DNA from: Gammaproteobacteria bacterium
GTDB lineage: Bacteria > Pseudomonadota > Gammaproteobacteria > UBA5861
Direction: 5' to 3'
Length of the DNA stretch: 47,981 nt
NCBI GenBank assembly: GCA_022360445.1
Contig: JAKSCV010000053.1
Location: forward strand, 1-47,981
Part shown: positions 1 to 8,637 of the stretch, piece after piece
How the letters are laid out: each line of letters begins with the position of its first letter
Position numbering within the stretch: position 1 is the stretch's first letter
Program-made: the position numbers and the translations under genes
The notes under the pieces: model-generated
Seen by the model: the letters and a program-made list of their open reading frames with translations, nothing else
The model's database searches: none
What the model was told of the DNA's origin: nothing

Positions 1-17
1 ACAGCAAACACACGGGC

Positions 18-48
18 TTGACCTGTGACTCGCTCCAAGGTGTAGAGT
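18..48 (+). promoter_or_regulatory. MerR/CueR-type promoter and operator
   Basis: A -35 element TTGACC (18-23) and a -10-like TAGAGT (43-48) are separated by 19 bp, the over-long spacer typical of promoters activated by MerR-family proteins. An interrupted dyad ACCT (21-24) / AGGT (38-41) has the same register as the ACCTTCC/GGAAGGT dyad of CueR-controlled copA promoters. It lies directly ahead of the regulator gene, so the regulator probably controls itself and copA as one operon. It also argues against any start codon upstream of position 78. Confidence 0.75.
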
Positions 49-77
49 ACCACTCACGTACGAAGAGAGCGTCCATC

Positions 78-506
78 ATGCATGTTCAAGAAATGGCTCA
101 GGCTGTCAATATTTCACCCGATACCGTCCGCTACTACACACGGATTGGCCTTTTGCATCCGCGGAAAAACCCAAAAAACGGTTATAACGAATATGACCTC
201 GTGGACCACAAACGCTTGAAATTCATCACCAACGCCCGACAACTGGGTTTCTCAATCCAGGATATCGCCGCCATCCTGGAAGAATCTGACCGCGGGCAAG
301 CGCCCTGCTCTCAAGTACGCCATCGGGTCGAAAAGCGCATGATAGAAATCAAACGGGAATTGGAGAATACCCAAGCACTCTACAGCCGTATGAAAACGGC
401 TTTGAAAACCTGGCACAACATGCCAGACAAACAACCGGGAGACGCATCGATTTGCCCCCTCATCGAACATTGGAGCGAGTCCACAGCTCATGAGACGACC
501 AACTAA
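78..506 (+). CDS. MerR-family metal-responsive regulator (CueR-like)
   Basis: This 142-residue protein has the MerR winged-helix domain at residues 1-70 ([21 protein letters not shown]), a long dimerisation helix at about 77-112, and a C-terminal metal-binding loop with [11 protein letters not shown] at 120-130. The CPLIE segment matches the CueR loop, which places it in the Cu/Ag/Au branch, and the next gene is a copper ATPase. Only two cysteines are present. Cys126 matches the second CueR ligand. Cys77 sits where CueR has Ser77 and divalent sensors have Cys. The first CueR ligand cysteine is replaced by Gln119. The ATG at 78 is chosen because earlier in-frame codons lie within the promoter. 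It overlaps copA by 17 bp, which suggests translational coupling. Metal specificity is uncertain. Confidence 0.85.
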   Translation: MHVQEMAQAVNISPDTVRYYTRIGLLHPRKNPKNGYNEYDLVDHKRLKFITNARQLGFSIQDIAAILEESDRGQAPCSQVRHRVEKRMIEIKRELENTQALYSRMKTALKTWHNMPDKQPGDASICPLIEHWSESTAHETTN

Positions 507-3012
507 CGCGCAAGCAAACAGCCCAAATCGCGCCCATGCCGAAGCGACAGCGATTCAGCGTATTGAACTTCAGATCGAGGGTGCCCATTGCGGTAGCTGC
601 GTCAATCGTATTGAAACAGCACTGAAACAAACACCAGGTGTCACAAATGCCAGTATGAACCTTGTTTTAAAGAACGTCACAGTCGAAGGTACAGCCACCG
701 CCGATGCTCTCCTCGGCGCGATCCAAGAAGTCGGATACACGGCTCACCTGGCCAAGCAACAGGACAAAGCCGCCGCTCACCCACGAGTGATGTTACGGGT
801 GGAAGGTGCGACCTGTGGCAGCTGTGTTAGCAAGATTGAATCGGCGCTTCAACGCGTTCCCGGCGTCTCGTCGGCTACGATGAGCCTCGCTGAGCGCATC
901 GTTTCCGTTGAAGGAACAGCGGCCACAAGCGATTTGATTCACGCCATTGCAACAGCCGGATACCAGGCCGAAGCGATACACGATGCGGCGGATGACACGC
1001 TGATCAGTGACAGAGAAAAAGCCGATCAAATGGCATACAAACGATTGATGCGTGACATGGCACTTTCCCTTGGCGTTGGTATACCTCTGATGCTTTATGG
1101 CCTGCTTGGCGGTGCTATGACGGTCAACACAGGCACCGAGCGTATCACCTGGTTTCTCGTCGGACTTGTCACTCTCGCAATCATGTGGGTTGCGGGCAAA
1201 CACTTTTACACCAGCGCCTGGAAAGCGTTTCTCAATCACCATGCCAACATGGATACCCTGATTGCATTGGGTACGGGCACAGCCTGGTTCTATTCCATGG
1301 CCATTATTGTGTTTCCAGCGACCTTTCCCGACATGGCCCGCCATGTTTATTTTGAAGCAACAGCAATGATTATCGGCCTCATCAATCTCGGGCTCGCGCT
1401 AGAAACCAAAGCGCGTGGGCGCACCTCAGAGTCCATCAAGAAGCTCATCGGCCTGCAAGTCAAAACAGCCCGTGTGATTAACAACGGAAAAATGAATGGC
1501 ATTCCTATCAGCCAGGTTCAAGTGGGTGATCACATCCAAATACGGCCCGGTGAAAAAATACCCGTTGACGGCATCATTATTAATGGCCACTCCAGTATTG
1601 ACGAATCCATGCTAACCGGGGAACCCATGCCGGTGGAAAAGCATATGGGCGACACCGTGGTTGGTGGCACGATGAACATCAACGGCGCGCTTATTTTTGA
1701 AGCGCAACACATTGGCAAAGACACGGCCCTTGCCCGGATCATCGACATGGTCAAACGCGCTCAAAGCTCCAAACCGGCCATCGGGCGGCTGGCAGACAAA
1801 ATTGCCGGCTACTTTGTTCCCGGCATCATGATCATCGCCGTTATCAGTGCGCTTATCTGGCTCAATTTCGGCCCGGAGCCCAGCATTGCCTTCGCGCTTG
1901 TCTCAGCGACGACGGTCTTGATCATCGCCTGCCCCTGCGCACTCGGTTTGGCAACACCAATGTCAATTATGGTCGGGGTGGGTAAAGCCGCAGAGCACGG
2001 AGTGCTCATTCGCAATGGCGATGCATTGCAAAGCGCCTCGCGCCTCACAACCATGCTGCTGGACAAAACCGGTACCATCACTCAGGGTAAACCCCGAGTG
2101 ACCGATATCCTGACGTTATCTGACGACAGTGAAGCCGACATTCTCCAGTTGGCTGCCAGTCTTGAACAAGGTTCTGAACACCCATTGGCTTTTGCCATCA
2201 TGGAATCCGCCACTGAAGCAGGGACTGCAACACAAGCCGTTGACCGTTTTTCAGCGATCACCGGACAAGGTCTTGCCGGCACCGTTGATGGGAAAGACCT
2301 GCTCTTCGGCAATCCACGTTTGATGGCTGAAAACGATGTCGACATCCATGATTACGAAGACCGGGCCAGGTCGCTGGCACAGGACGCAAAAACCCCCATC
2401 TATTTGGCGATTAATGGCCAGTTAGCCGCCATTCTGGCGGTCTCAGACCCTATCAAAAAAGATGCCATCAGCGCGATCAAACGGCTACAATCCGAAGGGC
2501 TCGAGGTTGTCATGTTGACGGGTGACAATAAAGACACGGCCCAAGCTGTTGCGAACAAAGCCGGCATTACCCGTTTTTTTGCCGAGTTGCGCCCTGAGGA
2601 CAAAGCCAAAACGGTTTCAAGCCTGCAGGCAAAAGGAGAAATAGTGGGCATGACCGGCGATGGCATTAATGACGCCCCAGCCCTCAGCCAGGCTGATGTG
2701 GGTTTTGCCATTGGAACAGGGACGGATATCGCCATTGAAAGCGCTGATGTCACCCTGTTGCGAGGTTCCCTACACGGTTTGGCGGATGCCATTGCCATTA
2801 GCCAGGCCACTGTCCACAATATCCACCAAAACCTGTTCGGTGCCTTTATTTACAATATTGCAGGCGTCCCCATCGCGGCAGGCCTGCTGTACCCGTTCAC
2901 GGGCATACTTCTCAGCCCGGTCATTGCTGGTGCAGCCATGGCGATGTCATCCGTCACTGTCGTCACTAATGCGAACCGGCTGCGCTTTTTTTCACCGAAA
3001 TCGGCGCATTAA
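490..3012 (+). CDS. copA: Copper-exporting P1B-1 ATPase CopA
   Basis: This 840-residue inner-membrane pump exports Cu(I) from the cytoplasm using ATP. Two N-terminal heavy-metal-associated domains carry CxxC (Cys34/37 in AHCGSC and Cys109/112 in ATCGSC). The actuator has TGE at 376-378, the transmembrane metal site has CPC at 481-483, the phosphorylated aspartate is Asp525 in DKTGT, the nucleotide domain has an SEHP motif, and the hinge has TGDGIND. The later membrane helices contain YN-IAGVP and MAMSS, the TM7/TM8 signature of the Cu+ subgroup. The length is normal for a two-domain CopA. It overlaps the regulator gene and shares its promoter, so expression should follow metal stress. Confidence 0.96.
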   Translation: MRRPTNAQANSPNRAHAEATAIQRIELQIEGAHCGSCVNRIETALKQTPGVTNASMNLVLKNVTVEGTATADALLGAIQEVGYTAHLAKQQDKAAAHPRVMLRVEGATCGSCVSKIESALQRVPGVSSATMSLAERIVSVEGTAATSDLIHAIATAGYQAEAIHDAADDTLISDREKADQMAYKRLMRDMALSLGVGIPLMLYGLLGGAMTVNTGTERITWFLVGLVTLAIMWVAGKHFYTSAWKAFLNHHANMDTLIALGTGTAWFYSMAIIVFPATFPDMARHVYFEATAMIIGLINLGLALETKARGRTSESIKKLIGLQVKTARVINNGKMNGIPISQVQVGDHIQIRPGEKIPVDGIIINGHSSIDESMLTGEPMPVEKHMGDTVVGGTMNINGALIFEAQHIGKDTALARIIDMVKRAQSSKPAIGRLADKIAGYFVPGIMIIAVISALIWLNFGPEPSIAFALVSATTVLIIACPCALGLATPMSIMVGVGKAAEHGVLIRNGDALQSASRLTTMLLDKTGTITQGKPRVTDILTLSDDSEADILQLAASLEQGSEHPLAFAIMESATEAGTATQAVDRFSAITGQGLAGTVDGKDLLFGNPRLMAENDVDIHDYEDRARSLAQDAKTPIYLAINGQLAAILAVSDPIKKDAISAIKRLQSEGLEVVMLTGDNKDTAQAVANKAGITRFFAELRPEDKAKTVSSLQAKGEIVGMTGDGINDAPALSQADVGFAIGTGTDIAIESADVTLLRGSLHGLADAIAISQATVHNIHQNLFGAFIYNIAGVPIAAGLLYPFTGILLSPVIAGAAMAMSSVTVVTNANRLRFFSPKSAH

Positions 3013-3020
3013 TCACACTC

Positions 3021-3101
3021 ATGAACATGCTACTGATTAATCTTTTTGGCATTACTCTTATTCTGCTTATTATTTGGTGGTTCTGGCTTTACAAGCCCTA
3101 G
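3021..3101 (+). CDS. 26-residue single-helix membrane peptide after copA
   Basis: A short frame starting 8 bp after the copA stop encodes a peptide that is almost wholly hydrophobic and ends WWFWLYKP. It would form one transmembrane helix with a basic C-terminus. The pattern resembles, from memory, the N-terminal anchor of cupredoxin-like proteins sometimes found after copA, but no cupredoxin domain follows in this frame. It may be a genuine small membrane protein or the remnant of a truncated anchor. No clear Shine-Dalgarno sequence precedes it, so translation would depend on coupling to copA. Confidence 0.35.
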   Translation: MNMLLINLFGITLILLIIWWFWLYKP

Positions 3102-3187
3102 AGAGACTCTGGTGCAAAGAATGGCAGGTTTTTTGCTGAACTTTTGCTAAAAGATGTTCGCACCGACGCGTTAATGAGGACTTTGGC

Positions 3188-3838
3188 TTGGCAATGGAAA
3201 AAAATCTCACCAGGAAACTCGCCCTTTTAAAACCCGCACAACAACCGTCATCTCATCCAGCGGATTTTTGTATTCTGGTGGTGGATGCCCATCCCTCACG
3301 AGCAGAGTTACTCGCACAGACCTTAGCCGAGTATGGTTATCAATCGGCGTATTGTCATAACCATGCTGATCTCGATCGTGCGATACATAACTCCAAGCCC
3401 AAAATGGTGATTGTGGGCGTGAATGTCATTGATGACTCTCTGCTAAAAAACATTGAAACAATCACACAACAAGACCCTCTCCCCGTGATCATTCTTGCGG
3501 AAAGACACGCGCCAGAGCTAATCCAGCGAGCAGTGCGCGCCGGTGTCAGCGCGCATATTGTGGGTGGGTTTCAACCCCAACAATTGCAACCGATCATAGA
3601 CATTGCCCAGGCACAATTCTCCGAGTCCCGTGAGCGACACAAAGAGCTTACGACAGCGCAGAAAAAATTGGCCGAACGCAAACTCATTGAGCGGGCCAAA
3701 GGCATGCTGATGGCTAAAAAATCCATCGATGAAGCTCAAGCCTATCAACACCTGCGTAAAATGGCGATGGATAAGGGTATGACTCTTGCGACCGCCTCTA
3801 AAAATACAATCGACATCCTGAACCTTCTGGAAGACTAA
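3188..3838 (+). CDS. nasT: NasT-like ANTAR-domain antitermination regulator
   Basis: This 216-residue protein has a receiver-like domain at about 26-140 and a C-terminal ANTAR RNA-binding domain at about 158-214 (AERKLIERAKGMLM, then EAQAYQHLRKMAM). NasT proteins bind paired hairpins in nascent leader RNA and prevent termination ahead of nitrate-assimilation genes. The usual phospho-acceptor Asp at the end of beta-3 is Gly77 (VIVGV), so phosphorylation is unlikely; known NasT proteins are held by a partner, NasS, instead. No NasS gene is in the window. The TTG at 3188 is preferred because GAGGA at 3176-3180 is 7 bases away; an ATG at 3194 is the alternative. The matching RNA target lies just downstream. 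Confidence 0.85.
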   Translation: MAMEKNLTRKLALLKPAQQPSSHPADFCILVVDAHPSRAELLAQTLAEYGYQSAYCHNHADLDRAIHNSKPKMVIVGVNVIDDSLLKNIETITQQDPLPVIILAERHAPELIQRAVRAGVSAHIVGGFQPQQLQPIIDIAQAQFSESRERHKELTTAQKKLAERKLIERAKGMLMAKKSIDEAQAYQHLRKMAMDKGMTLATASKNTIDILNLLED

Positions 3839-3982
3839 CAGGCTGTGGATTTCGTTATCGAGACCGGCATAACCAGGAAAAATCAGGCGAAAAAGCGCAG
3901 TTTATGCGTAATAAATGAACGTTTTGAGCCTGATTTTAACGCCGTTAGAGCAAGGCAGATAGAAAATCCAAAGCCTGCTAGT

Positions 3983-3999
3983 TGTTCCAATTTGGTGCA
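3983..3999 (+). promoter_or_regulatory. NtrC-like enhancer site
   Basis: TGTTCCA-ATT-TGGTGCA matches the NtrC consensus TGCACCA-N3-TGGTGCA at 12 of 14 defined positions. Its centre is about 140 bp upstream of the start site inferred from the sigma-54 promoter at 4104, the usual distance for an NtrC enhancer. A second half-site, CGCACCA at 4013-4019, lies 25 bp on, near -114. The assignment is by consensus matching by eye. Confidence 0.6.
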
Positions 4000-4103
4000 A
4001 CAGCCTGTTAGTCGCACCAAGCAGAGTAAAAAATACCCTATAAAGTTTAAGAGATGATCTAAAAACCCTACCAAAACCGCTGACTTTCTACGCTTCACCT
4101 AGT

Positions 4104-4119
4104 TGGCACAGTCCGTGCT
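4104..4119 (+). promoter_or_regulatory. Sigma-54 (-24/-12) promoter of the transporter operon
   Basis: TGGCAC-N5-GTGCT differs from the sigma-54 consensus TGGCAC-N5-TTGCW at one base and keeps the invariant GG and GC with correct spacing. Transcription should start near 4130, immediately before the first leader hairpin. It has an NtrC-like site upstream and an antitermination leader downstream, which matches nas operons of other proteobacteria. Confidence 0.72.
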
Positions 4120-4135
4120 GAAGTCATGTCATCCC

Positions 4136-4184
4136 TCTTTTGTCAATGTGGACAAAAGAAACACAAGGTAGCAACGATGTTACC
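4136..4184 (+). promoter_or_regulatory. ANTAR target RNA: two hairpins with 6-nt loops
   Basis: Hairpin 1 pairs 4136-4144 with 4151-4159 (core CTTTTGTC/GACAAAAG) around the loop AATGTG. Hairpin 2 pairs 4167-4172 with 4179-4184 (GGTAGC/GTTACC, one G-U) around the loop AACGAT. Both loops are exactly six bases with A at position 1 and G at position 4, the known ANTAR-binding signature. The linker is 7 nt. The element lies between the sigma-54 promoter and an intrinsic terminator, and the NasT-like gene is immediately upstream. Confidence 0.82.
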
Positions 4185-4197
4185 CCGTTTAAAAAAG

Positions 4198-4260
4198 CAA
4201 AGGCGCTTACTTAACAGTCCGGCAGTGTGTTGTCTGGAGAAGTTAAGAGCGCTTTTTTTG
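4198..4260 (+). terminator. Leader terminator controlled by antitermination
   Basis: The arm 4203-4215 (GCGCT, a two-base TA bulge, then CTTAAC) pairs with 4242-4252 (GTTAAG-AGCGC). Seven T residues follow at 4253-4259. The loop can pair further through TCC/GGA. It ends 28 bases before the first transporter gene, so the operon is silent unless antitermination occurs. Its position just after the paired 6-nt-loop hairpins fits NasT-type attenuation. Confidence 0.8.
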
Positions 4261-4287
4261 TTTTTAAAATTAAGGAGCTAAGAAAGT

Positions 4288-5670
4288 ATGAAGTGGTTCA
4301 AACCGTTTAAAATAGCAGCCGCCATAACAATCTTCGGCGCAAGTCTGACCGCCCCCCTGAATGTACAGGCAGCCGAAGAAATTGGTTTCCCTGAAAAAGA
4401 AGAATTGACATTTGGCTTCATCAAGTTGACCGATATGGCACCGATTGCCATCGCTTATGAAAATGGCTACTTCGAAGACGAAGGCCTCTACGTCACGATT
4501 GAAGCACAGGCTAACTGGAAAGTATTGTTAGATGGTGTCATCGACGGACGTCTTGACGGCGCTCACATGCTGGCCGGCCAGCCAATCGCTGCAACTATGG
4601 GTTTTGGCACGAAAGCCCACATCATCACACCATTTTCCATGGACTTAAACGGGAATGGCATTACCGTATCCAACGAAATCTGGAAACAGATGAAGCCGAA
4701 TATTCCCAAACGGGCGGATGGCAAACCCGTACACCCGATCAAAGCCGACTACCTCAAACCCGTTGTGGACGCATTCAAAGCAGACGGAAAACCATTCAAT
4801 ATGGGCATGGTATTCCCTGTGTCTACACACAACTATGAGCTGCGCTACTGGCTTGCCGCTGGCGGCATTCACCCAGGCTACTATGCCCCTCACAAGGGTG
4901 ATACGTCTGGCCAAATCAGCGCCGATGCCTTGCTTTCTGTCACCCCACCTCCGCAAATGCCCGCCACGCTGGAAGCAGGTACCATTTACGGCTATTGCGT
5001 TGGTGAACCCTGGAACCAACAAGCTGTTTTCAAAGGCATTGGCGTACCGGTCATCACAGACTATGAAATCTGGAAAGATAACCCGGAAAAAGTCTTCGGT
5101 ATTACAGCAGAATTTGCAGAAAAGTACCCCAATACTACCATTCGTTTAACTCGTGCGTTGATCCGTGCCGCCAAGTGGCTGGATGAAAATGACAATGCCA
5201 ATCGTCCTGCTGCGGTGAAAATCCTGTCGCAATCCAACTATGTCGGTGCCGATTACGATGTCATCGCCAACAGTATGACTGGGACTTTTGAATATGAAAA
5301 AGGCGACAAGCGTGCAGTGCCCGACTTTAACGTCTTCTTCCGTTACAACGCGACTTACCCCTACTACTCCGATGCCATCTGGTATATGACGCAAATGCGC
5401 CGGTGGGGACAAATTTCAGAAGATAAAAGTGACCAGTGGTACTTTGACCTGGCGAAGAAAGTTTATCGTCCAGACATTTACACCAAAGCGGCACAGTCTT
5501 TGATTGCTGAAGGTTTGGCCAAAGCCAATGAATTCCCGGACTTTGCCAAGGAAGATGGCTTCAAAAAACCGCAAACCGAATTTATCGATGACATTGCTTA
5601 TGACGGCAAAAAGCCTAATGAATACATCAATAAGTTCAAAATTGGTCTGAAGAAAGGTGACCGGCTCTAA
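4288..5670 (+). CDS. NrtA/CmpA-family ABC transporter binding protein
   Basis: This 460-residue protein starts with a Sec-type signal peptide (hydrophobic core about 9-22, cleavage probably after NVQA at 28) and continues with an NrtA/CmpA domain ([20 protein letters not shown], then [10 protein letters not shown]). The family captures nitrate, nitrite or bicarbonate in the periplasm. Nitrate is favoured by the NasT gene and the nas-style leader upstream, but the substrate cannot be proved from sequence. Start ATG 4288 follows TAAGGAG. It is followed after 222 bp, not the usual few, by the permease gene, because an inverted-repeat element lies between them. Confidence 0.85.
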   Translation: MKWFKPFKIAAAITIFGASLTAPLNVQAAEEIGFPEKEELTFGFIKLTDMAPIAIAYENGYFEDEGLYVTIEAQANWKVLLDGVIDGRLDGAHMLAGQPIAATMGFGTKAHIITPFSMDLNGNGITVSNEIWKQMKPNIPKRADGKPVHPIKADYLKPVVDAFKADGKPFNMGMVFPVSTHNYELRYWLAAGGIHPGYYAPHKGDTSGQISADALLSVTPPPQMPATLEAGTIYGYCVGEPWNQQAVFKGIGVPVITDYEIWKDNPEKVFGITAEFAEKYPNTTIRLTRALIRAAKWLDENDNANRPAAVKILSQSNYVGADYDVIANSMTGTFEYEKGDKRAVPDFNVFFRYNATYPYYSDAIWYMTQMRRWGQISEDKSDQWYFDLAKKVYRPDIYTKAAQSLIAEGLAKANEFPDFAKEDGFKKPQTEFIDDIAYDGKKPNEYINKFKIGLKKGDRL

Positions 5671-5694
5671 GCCGGCACCTGCCCTTAACGATTT

Positions 5695-5861
5695 ATAGGA
5701 GCCTCTGATTAAGTTCATGATATTTCTGGCTTACCGGTTTTTTCGCGGTCGAGACCTTGTGAAAAACCACGAAGGGCGAGGTCATTGTCTTCGCTTTTCG
5801 CCTGACAACTGCACGTTTCAGGTCACGCAGAAACCGTATGAACTTAATCAGAGGCTCCTAT
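5695..5861. mobile_element. MITE-like element with 24-bp perfect inverted repeats
   Basis: The left end, 5695-5718 (ATAGGAGCCTCTGATTAAGT...), is an exact inverted copy of the right end, 5838-5861. They enclose 119 bp with no plausible gene. Total length is 167 bp. The terminal TA could be a target duplication around GGAGCCTC-type ends, as in IS630/Tc1- or IS5-related elements, but the parent element is not identified. The element separates the binding-protein gene from its permease and would fold into a strong hairpin in the mRNA. No second copy was noticed in the window. Confidence 0.75.
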
Positions 5862-5892
5862 CTTATTTTTAGCAGTATATCTAGGAGTTCCC

Positions 5893-6891
5893 ATGTCAAA
5901 TGCAGCCTCAATCACTGAAGGACGCGACATCAAACTCACCGCCACATCCATTCTGAATGCCGTATTTGAACGTGGTGTTAAAGTGGCGCTTGCGCCTGTT
6001 CTGGGCATTCTTGCCTTTCTTATGATTTGGTCATTAGCCGCGCAGAACATCCATACCTCCTTGGGGCAATTTCCTGGCCCCACGGATGTCTGGCAGCAGT
6101 TTGGATCGCTTTATAACGAACACACGACGGAACGGACGAAAGCCACGGCGTTTTATGAACGCCAGGAAAAACGCAACGCGGCCCGAGTGGCGAAAGACCC
6201 GACCTATGTTCCCAAAATCCGCGCGTATACAGGCAAGGAAACTTACTTTGACCAGATTGTCACCAGCCTGATTACTGTGATGAGCGGCTTTATTCTGGCG
6301 GCATTGATCGCTATACCCCTTGGCATTGCCGTGGGTCTTAACAGCGCATTGCGTAGCGGATTTAATCCGATCATACAAATCTTTAAACCCGTCTCCCCGC
6401 TTGCCTGGTTGCCACTGGTCACTATGGTGGTTAGCGCGGTTTATGTCAGCAATGACCCTCTGATCGCGAAGTCGTTTTTGAACTCCATGATCACGGTAAC
6501 GCTCTGCTGTCTCTGGCCCATGTTGATCAATACTTCTGTGGGCGTTGCTTCTCTGGATAAAGATTTGGTGAATGTCAGCCGGGTACTCAGATTACCTGCG
6601 CTCAAGCATGTGCAAAAAATTGTTCTGCCGGCTTCTGTACCCATGATTTTCACCGGTATGCGACTGTCACTGGGCGTGGCCTGGATGGTGTTAATCGCAG
6701 CGGAAATGTTGTCCCAAAACCCAGGTTTAGGGAAGTTTGTATGGGACGAGTTTCAAAACGGAAGTTCAAGCTCGCTGGCCCGCATCATGGCAGCGGTGAT
6801 TACCATTGGTTTTATCGGGTTTTTGCTTGATCGCGGAATGCTCGCTTTGCAACGTTTTGCTTCCTGGGATAAAGACAGTGCTGCAGCCTAA
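5893..6891 (+). CDS. NrtB-like ABC transporter permease
   Basis: This 332-residue inner-membrane permease belongs to the BPD_transp_1 family. One N-terminal helix at about 30-50 is followed by a polar stretch at about 55-112, then about five more helices; the conserved cytoplasmic loop is near 225-245 (LRLPALKHVQKIVLPASVP). It forms the channel for the NrtA-like protein and the downstream ATPase. The start ATG 5893 follows TAGGAG. The polar insertion after the first helix is long but is seen in NrtB relatives. Gap to the ATPase gene is 42 bp, consistent with one operon. Confidence 0.88.
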   Translation: MSNAASITEGRDIKLTATSILNAVFERGVKVALAPVLGILAFLMIWSLAAQNIHTSLGQFPGPTDVWQQFGSLYNEHTTERTKATAFYERQEKRNAARVAKDPTYVPKIRAYTGKETYFDQIVTSLITVMSGFILAALIAIPLGIAVGLNSALRSGFNPIIQIFKPVSPLAWLPLVTMVVSAVYVSNDPLIAKSFLNSMITVTLCCLWPMLINTSVGVASLDKDLVNVSRVLRLPALKHVQKIVLPASVPMIFTGMRLSLGVAWMVLIAAEMLSQNPGLGKFVWDEFQNGSSSSLARIMAAVITIGFIGFLLDRGMLALQRFASWDKDSAAA

Positions 6892-6933
6892 TCAATACCT
6901 TGCGTCACACTCACGTCACGAGCGGAGAATGAT

Positions 6934-7788
6934 ATGACACCCATTTTAGACATCAGCCATATTGATATGGTTTTCCCAACACCGAAAGGCCCCTTCACCG
7001 CCTTGAAAAATGTTGATTTGAAAATATCCAAAGGTGAATTTGTCTCTTTAATTGGCCACTCAGGCTGCGGTAAATCTACCGTCCTGAATATCGTTGCCGG
7101 ACTTTATCAAGCCACAACCGGCGGCGTTGTTCTGCGTGGGAAAGAAGTGACAGAGCCTGGCCCTGAGCGGGCAGTCGTGTTTCAAAATCACTCACTGCTA
7201 CCTTGGCTAACGGCTTACCAGAATGTCGAACTGGCCGTAAAACAGGTTTTTGGCAAAACAAAAACCAAGACTGAAACTAAAGAGTGGATTGAACATAACC
7301 TAAAGCTGGTGCACATGGATCACGCCATGCATAAGCGGCCCGATGAAATTTCTGGCGGCATGAAGCAGCGCGTAGGCATTGCGCGGGCGCTGGCGATGCA
7401 ACCTGATATTTTGTTAATGGACGAACCCTTCGGCGCACTGGATGCCCTGACTCGTGCGCACATGCAAGACTCGTTGATGGAAATACAAAATGAGTTGAAC
7501 AATACGGTCATCATGATCACTCACGATGTGGATGAAGCGGTACTACTGTCCGACCGCATCGTAATGATGACCAATGGCCCTGCAGCAACAATTGGTGAAA
7601 TTCTGGAGGTCAACCTGGAGCGGCCTCGCGAACGCCTTGCACTTGCCGAGGATACTGACTACACCCATCTTCGGTCGGAAGTCCTGCGATTTCTCTATGA
7701 AAAACAACGCAAAGTGGAGGATATTTCTTCGGTAAAAAAGTCAAAGGCTAAAAAGCGCAACGATAAAAACCAACATCATGCCGCCTAA
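6934..7788 (+). CDS. NrtD-like ABC transporter ATPase
   Basis: This 284-residue cytoplasmic ATPase powers the nitrate-type importer. It has Walker A GHSGCGKST, Q-loop FQNHSLLPW, signature ISGGMKQR, Walker B ILLMDEPFGALD and an H-loop THDVDEAV, the pattern of the nitrate/taurine/sulfonate importer group. A lysine-rich tail of about 20 residues extends beyond the core. It is the last gene of the operon and an intrinsic terminator follows at 7877. Confidence 0.9.
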   Translation: MTPILDISHIDMVFPTPKGPFTALKNVDLKISKGEFVSLIGHSGCGKSTVLNIVAGLYQATTGGVVLRGKEVTEPGPERAVVFQNHSLLPWLTAYQNVELAVKQVFGKTKTKTETKEWIEHNLKLVHMDHAMHKRPDEISGGMKQRVGIARALAMQPDILLMDEPFGALDALTRAHMQDSLMEIQNELNNTVIMITHDVDEAVLLSDRIVMMTNGPAATIGEILEVNLERPRERLALAEDTDYTHLRSEVLRFLYEKQRKVEDISSVKKSKAKKRNDKNQHHAA

Positions 7789-7876
7789 AAAAATGCGCCC
7801 TATAAAGAAAAGCGCACAATGAACGCTAAAGGCAACGGGTTTTCCAAAAAAACCAAGCCGCTAAAATCCCCCTTGA

Positions 7877-7906
7877 GGCCAGTTTTATACTGGCCCTTTC
7901 TTTATT
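7877..7906 (+). terminator. Intrinsic terminator of the transporter operon
   Basis: GGCCAGT at 7877-7883 pairs with ACTGGCC at 7889-7895 around a 5-nt loop, and a T-rich tract CTTTCTTTATT follows. It lies about 90 bases after the ATPase stop. Confidence 0.75.
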
Positions 7907-8022
7907 CTCAGGCACTACAGAGCCTCATATCTCCTGCAATCACCTAATTAGGGGATGAACTGAATCACAGTTACGCTTAAAATTAATAAAAAACAAACAA
8001 TTGCAGAGTACAAATACCCAGC

Positions 8023-8637
8023 ATGTCGTCAATTATGCATCTCGCCACCACAATCGATAGTGTCAAGCAGCTCTCTCTCTCTGCAAATCACCGCGTGTTT
8101 TCGCAAGGACAAATGAGCCAACACTATATTTATGTCCAGTCAGGGAGCATCAAGGTTCTCCGGCACGCCGGGAACGGGCGCGAGTTTGTTTTATATCGCA
8201 TTAAGCCCCACGAAATGTGTGTCCTGACAACCGCCTGCATGCTCGGGAATTTTGCTTACCCTGCGGATGCGGTGACCGAGACGGAAACTGAGGCCCTACT
8301 TTTTGGTCAGGCCGACTTTGACCAACTCACAACAAGCTCGGCTGAATTCCGTAACTTTGTATTGGCAAACTTCGGGCAACGGCTGACAGACTTAATAAAG
8401 CAGCTTGAGCACGTCACTCTTAAAAACATTGATCAGCGTTTAGCCGAATATTTGTTAAGAATGACTGACAAGTCGGGCCAAATTAAAACAACCCATCAGT
8501 TTATTGCCACCGACATCGGAACAGCCCGAGAAGTGATCAGCCGCCACCTCAAAGCCATAGAAAAAAAAGGAATAATCAAACTTGGGCGAGGCACGATACA
8601 AATCATCAACAAAAAATATTTACTCGATTTGATCTAA
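8023..8637 (+). CDS. Crp/Fnr-family transcriptional regulator
   Basis: This 204-residue protein has an N-terminal cyclic-nucleotide-binding-like beta barrel (about 15-120) and a C-terminal winged helix (about 140-200; recognition helix TAREVISRHLKAIEKKG). It lacks the N-terminal cysteine cluster of oxygen-sensing FNR. It does carry Cys residues in MCVLTTACMLG, typical of a subgroup often found beside DUF2892/YgaP-type genes, as here. The signal sensed is unknown; redox or sulfur species are plausible. The recognition helix has E..SRH, compatible with FNR-type sites, and a perfect FNR box overlaps its own stop codon. Confidence 0.85.
   Translation: MSSIMHLATTIDSVKQLSLSANHRVFSQGQMSQHYIYVQSGSIKVLRHAGNGREFVLYRIKPHEMCVLTTACMLGNFAYPADAVTETETEALLFGQADFDQLTTSSAEFRNFVLANFGQRLTDLIKQLEHVTLKNIDQRLAEYLLRMTDKSGQIKTTHQFIATDIGTAREVISRHLKAIEKKGIIKLGRGTIQIINKKYLLDLI

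Noticed and set aside
3992-4020. TTGGTGC ... GCACCAA inverted repeat as a nasT terminator
   Set aside because: No T run follows, and both arms fit NtrC half-sites.
3845-4057. Open frame in the nasT-transporter gap
   Set aside because: It covers the enhancer region, has no ribosome site and no recognisable domain.
4106-4118. GCAC/GTGC pairing read as a leader hairpin
   Set aside because: The bases are better explained as the -24 and -12 elements of a sigma-54 promoter, and the inferred start site lies downstream of them.
5416-5718. Minus-strand frame overlapping the binding-protein end and the inverted repeat
   Set aside because: It is antisense to a confident gene, begins inside the MITE end, and has no family features.
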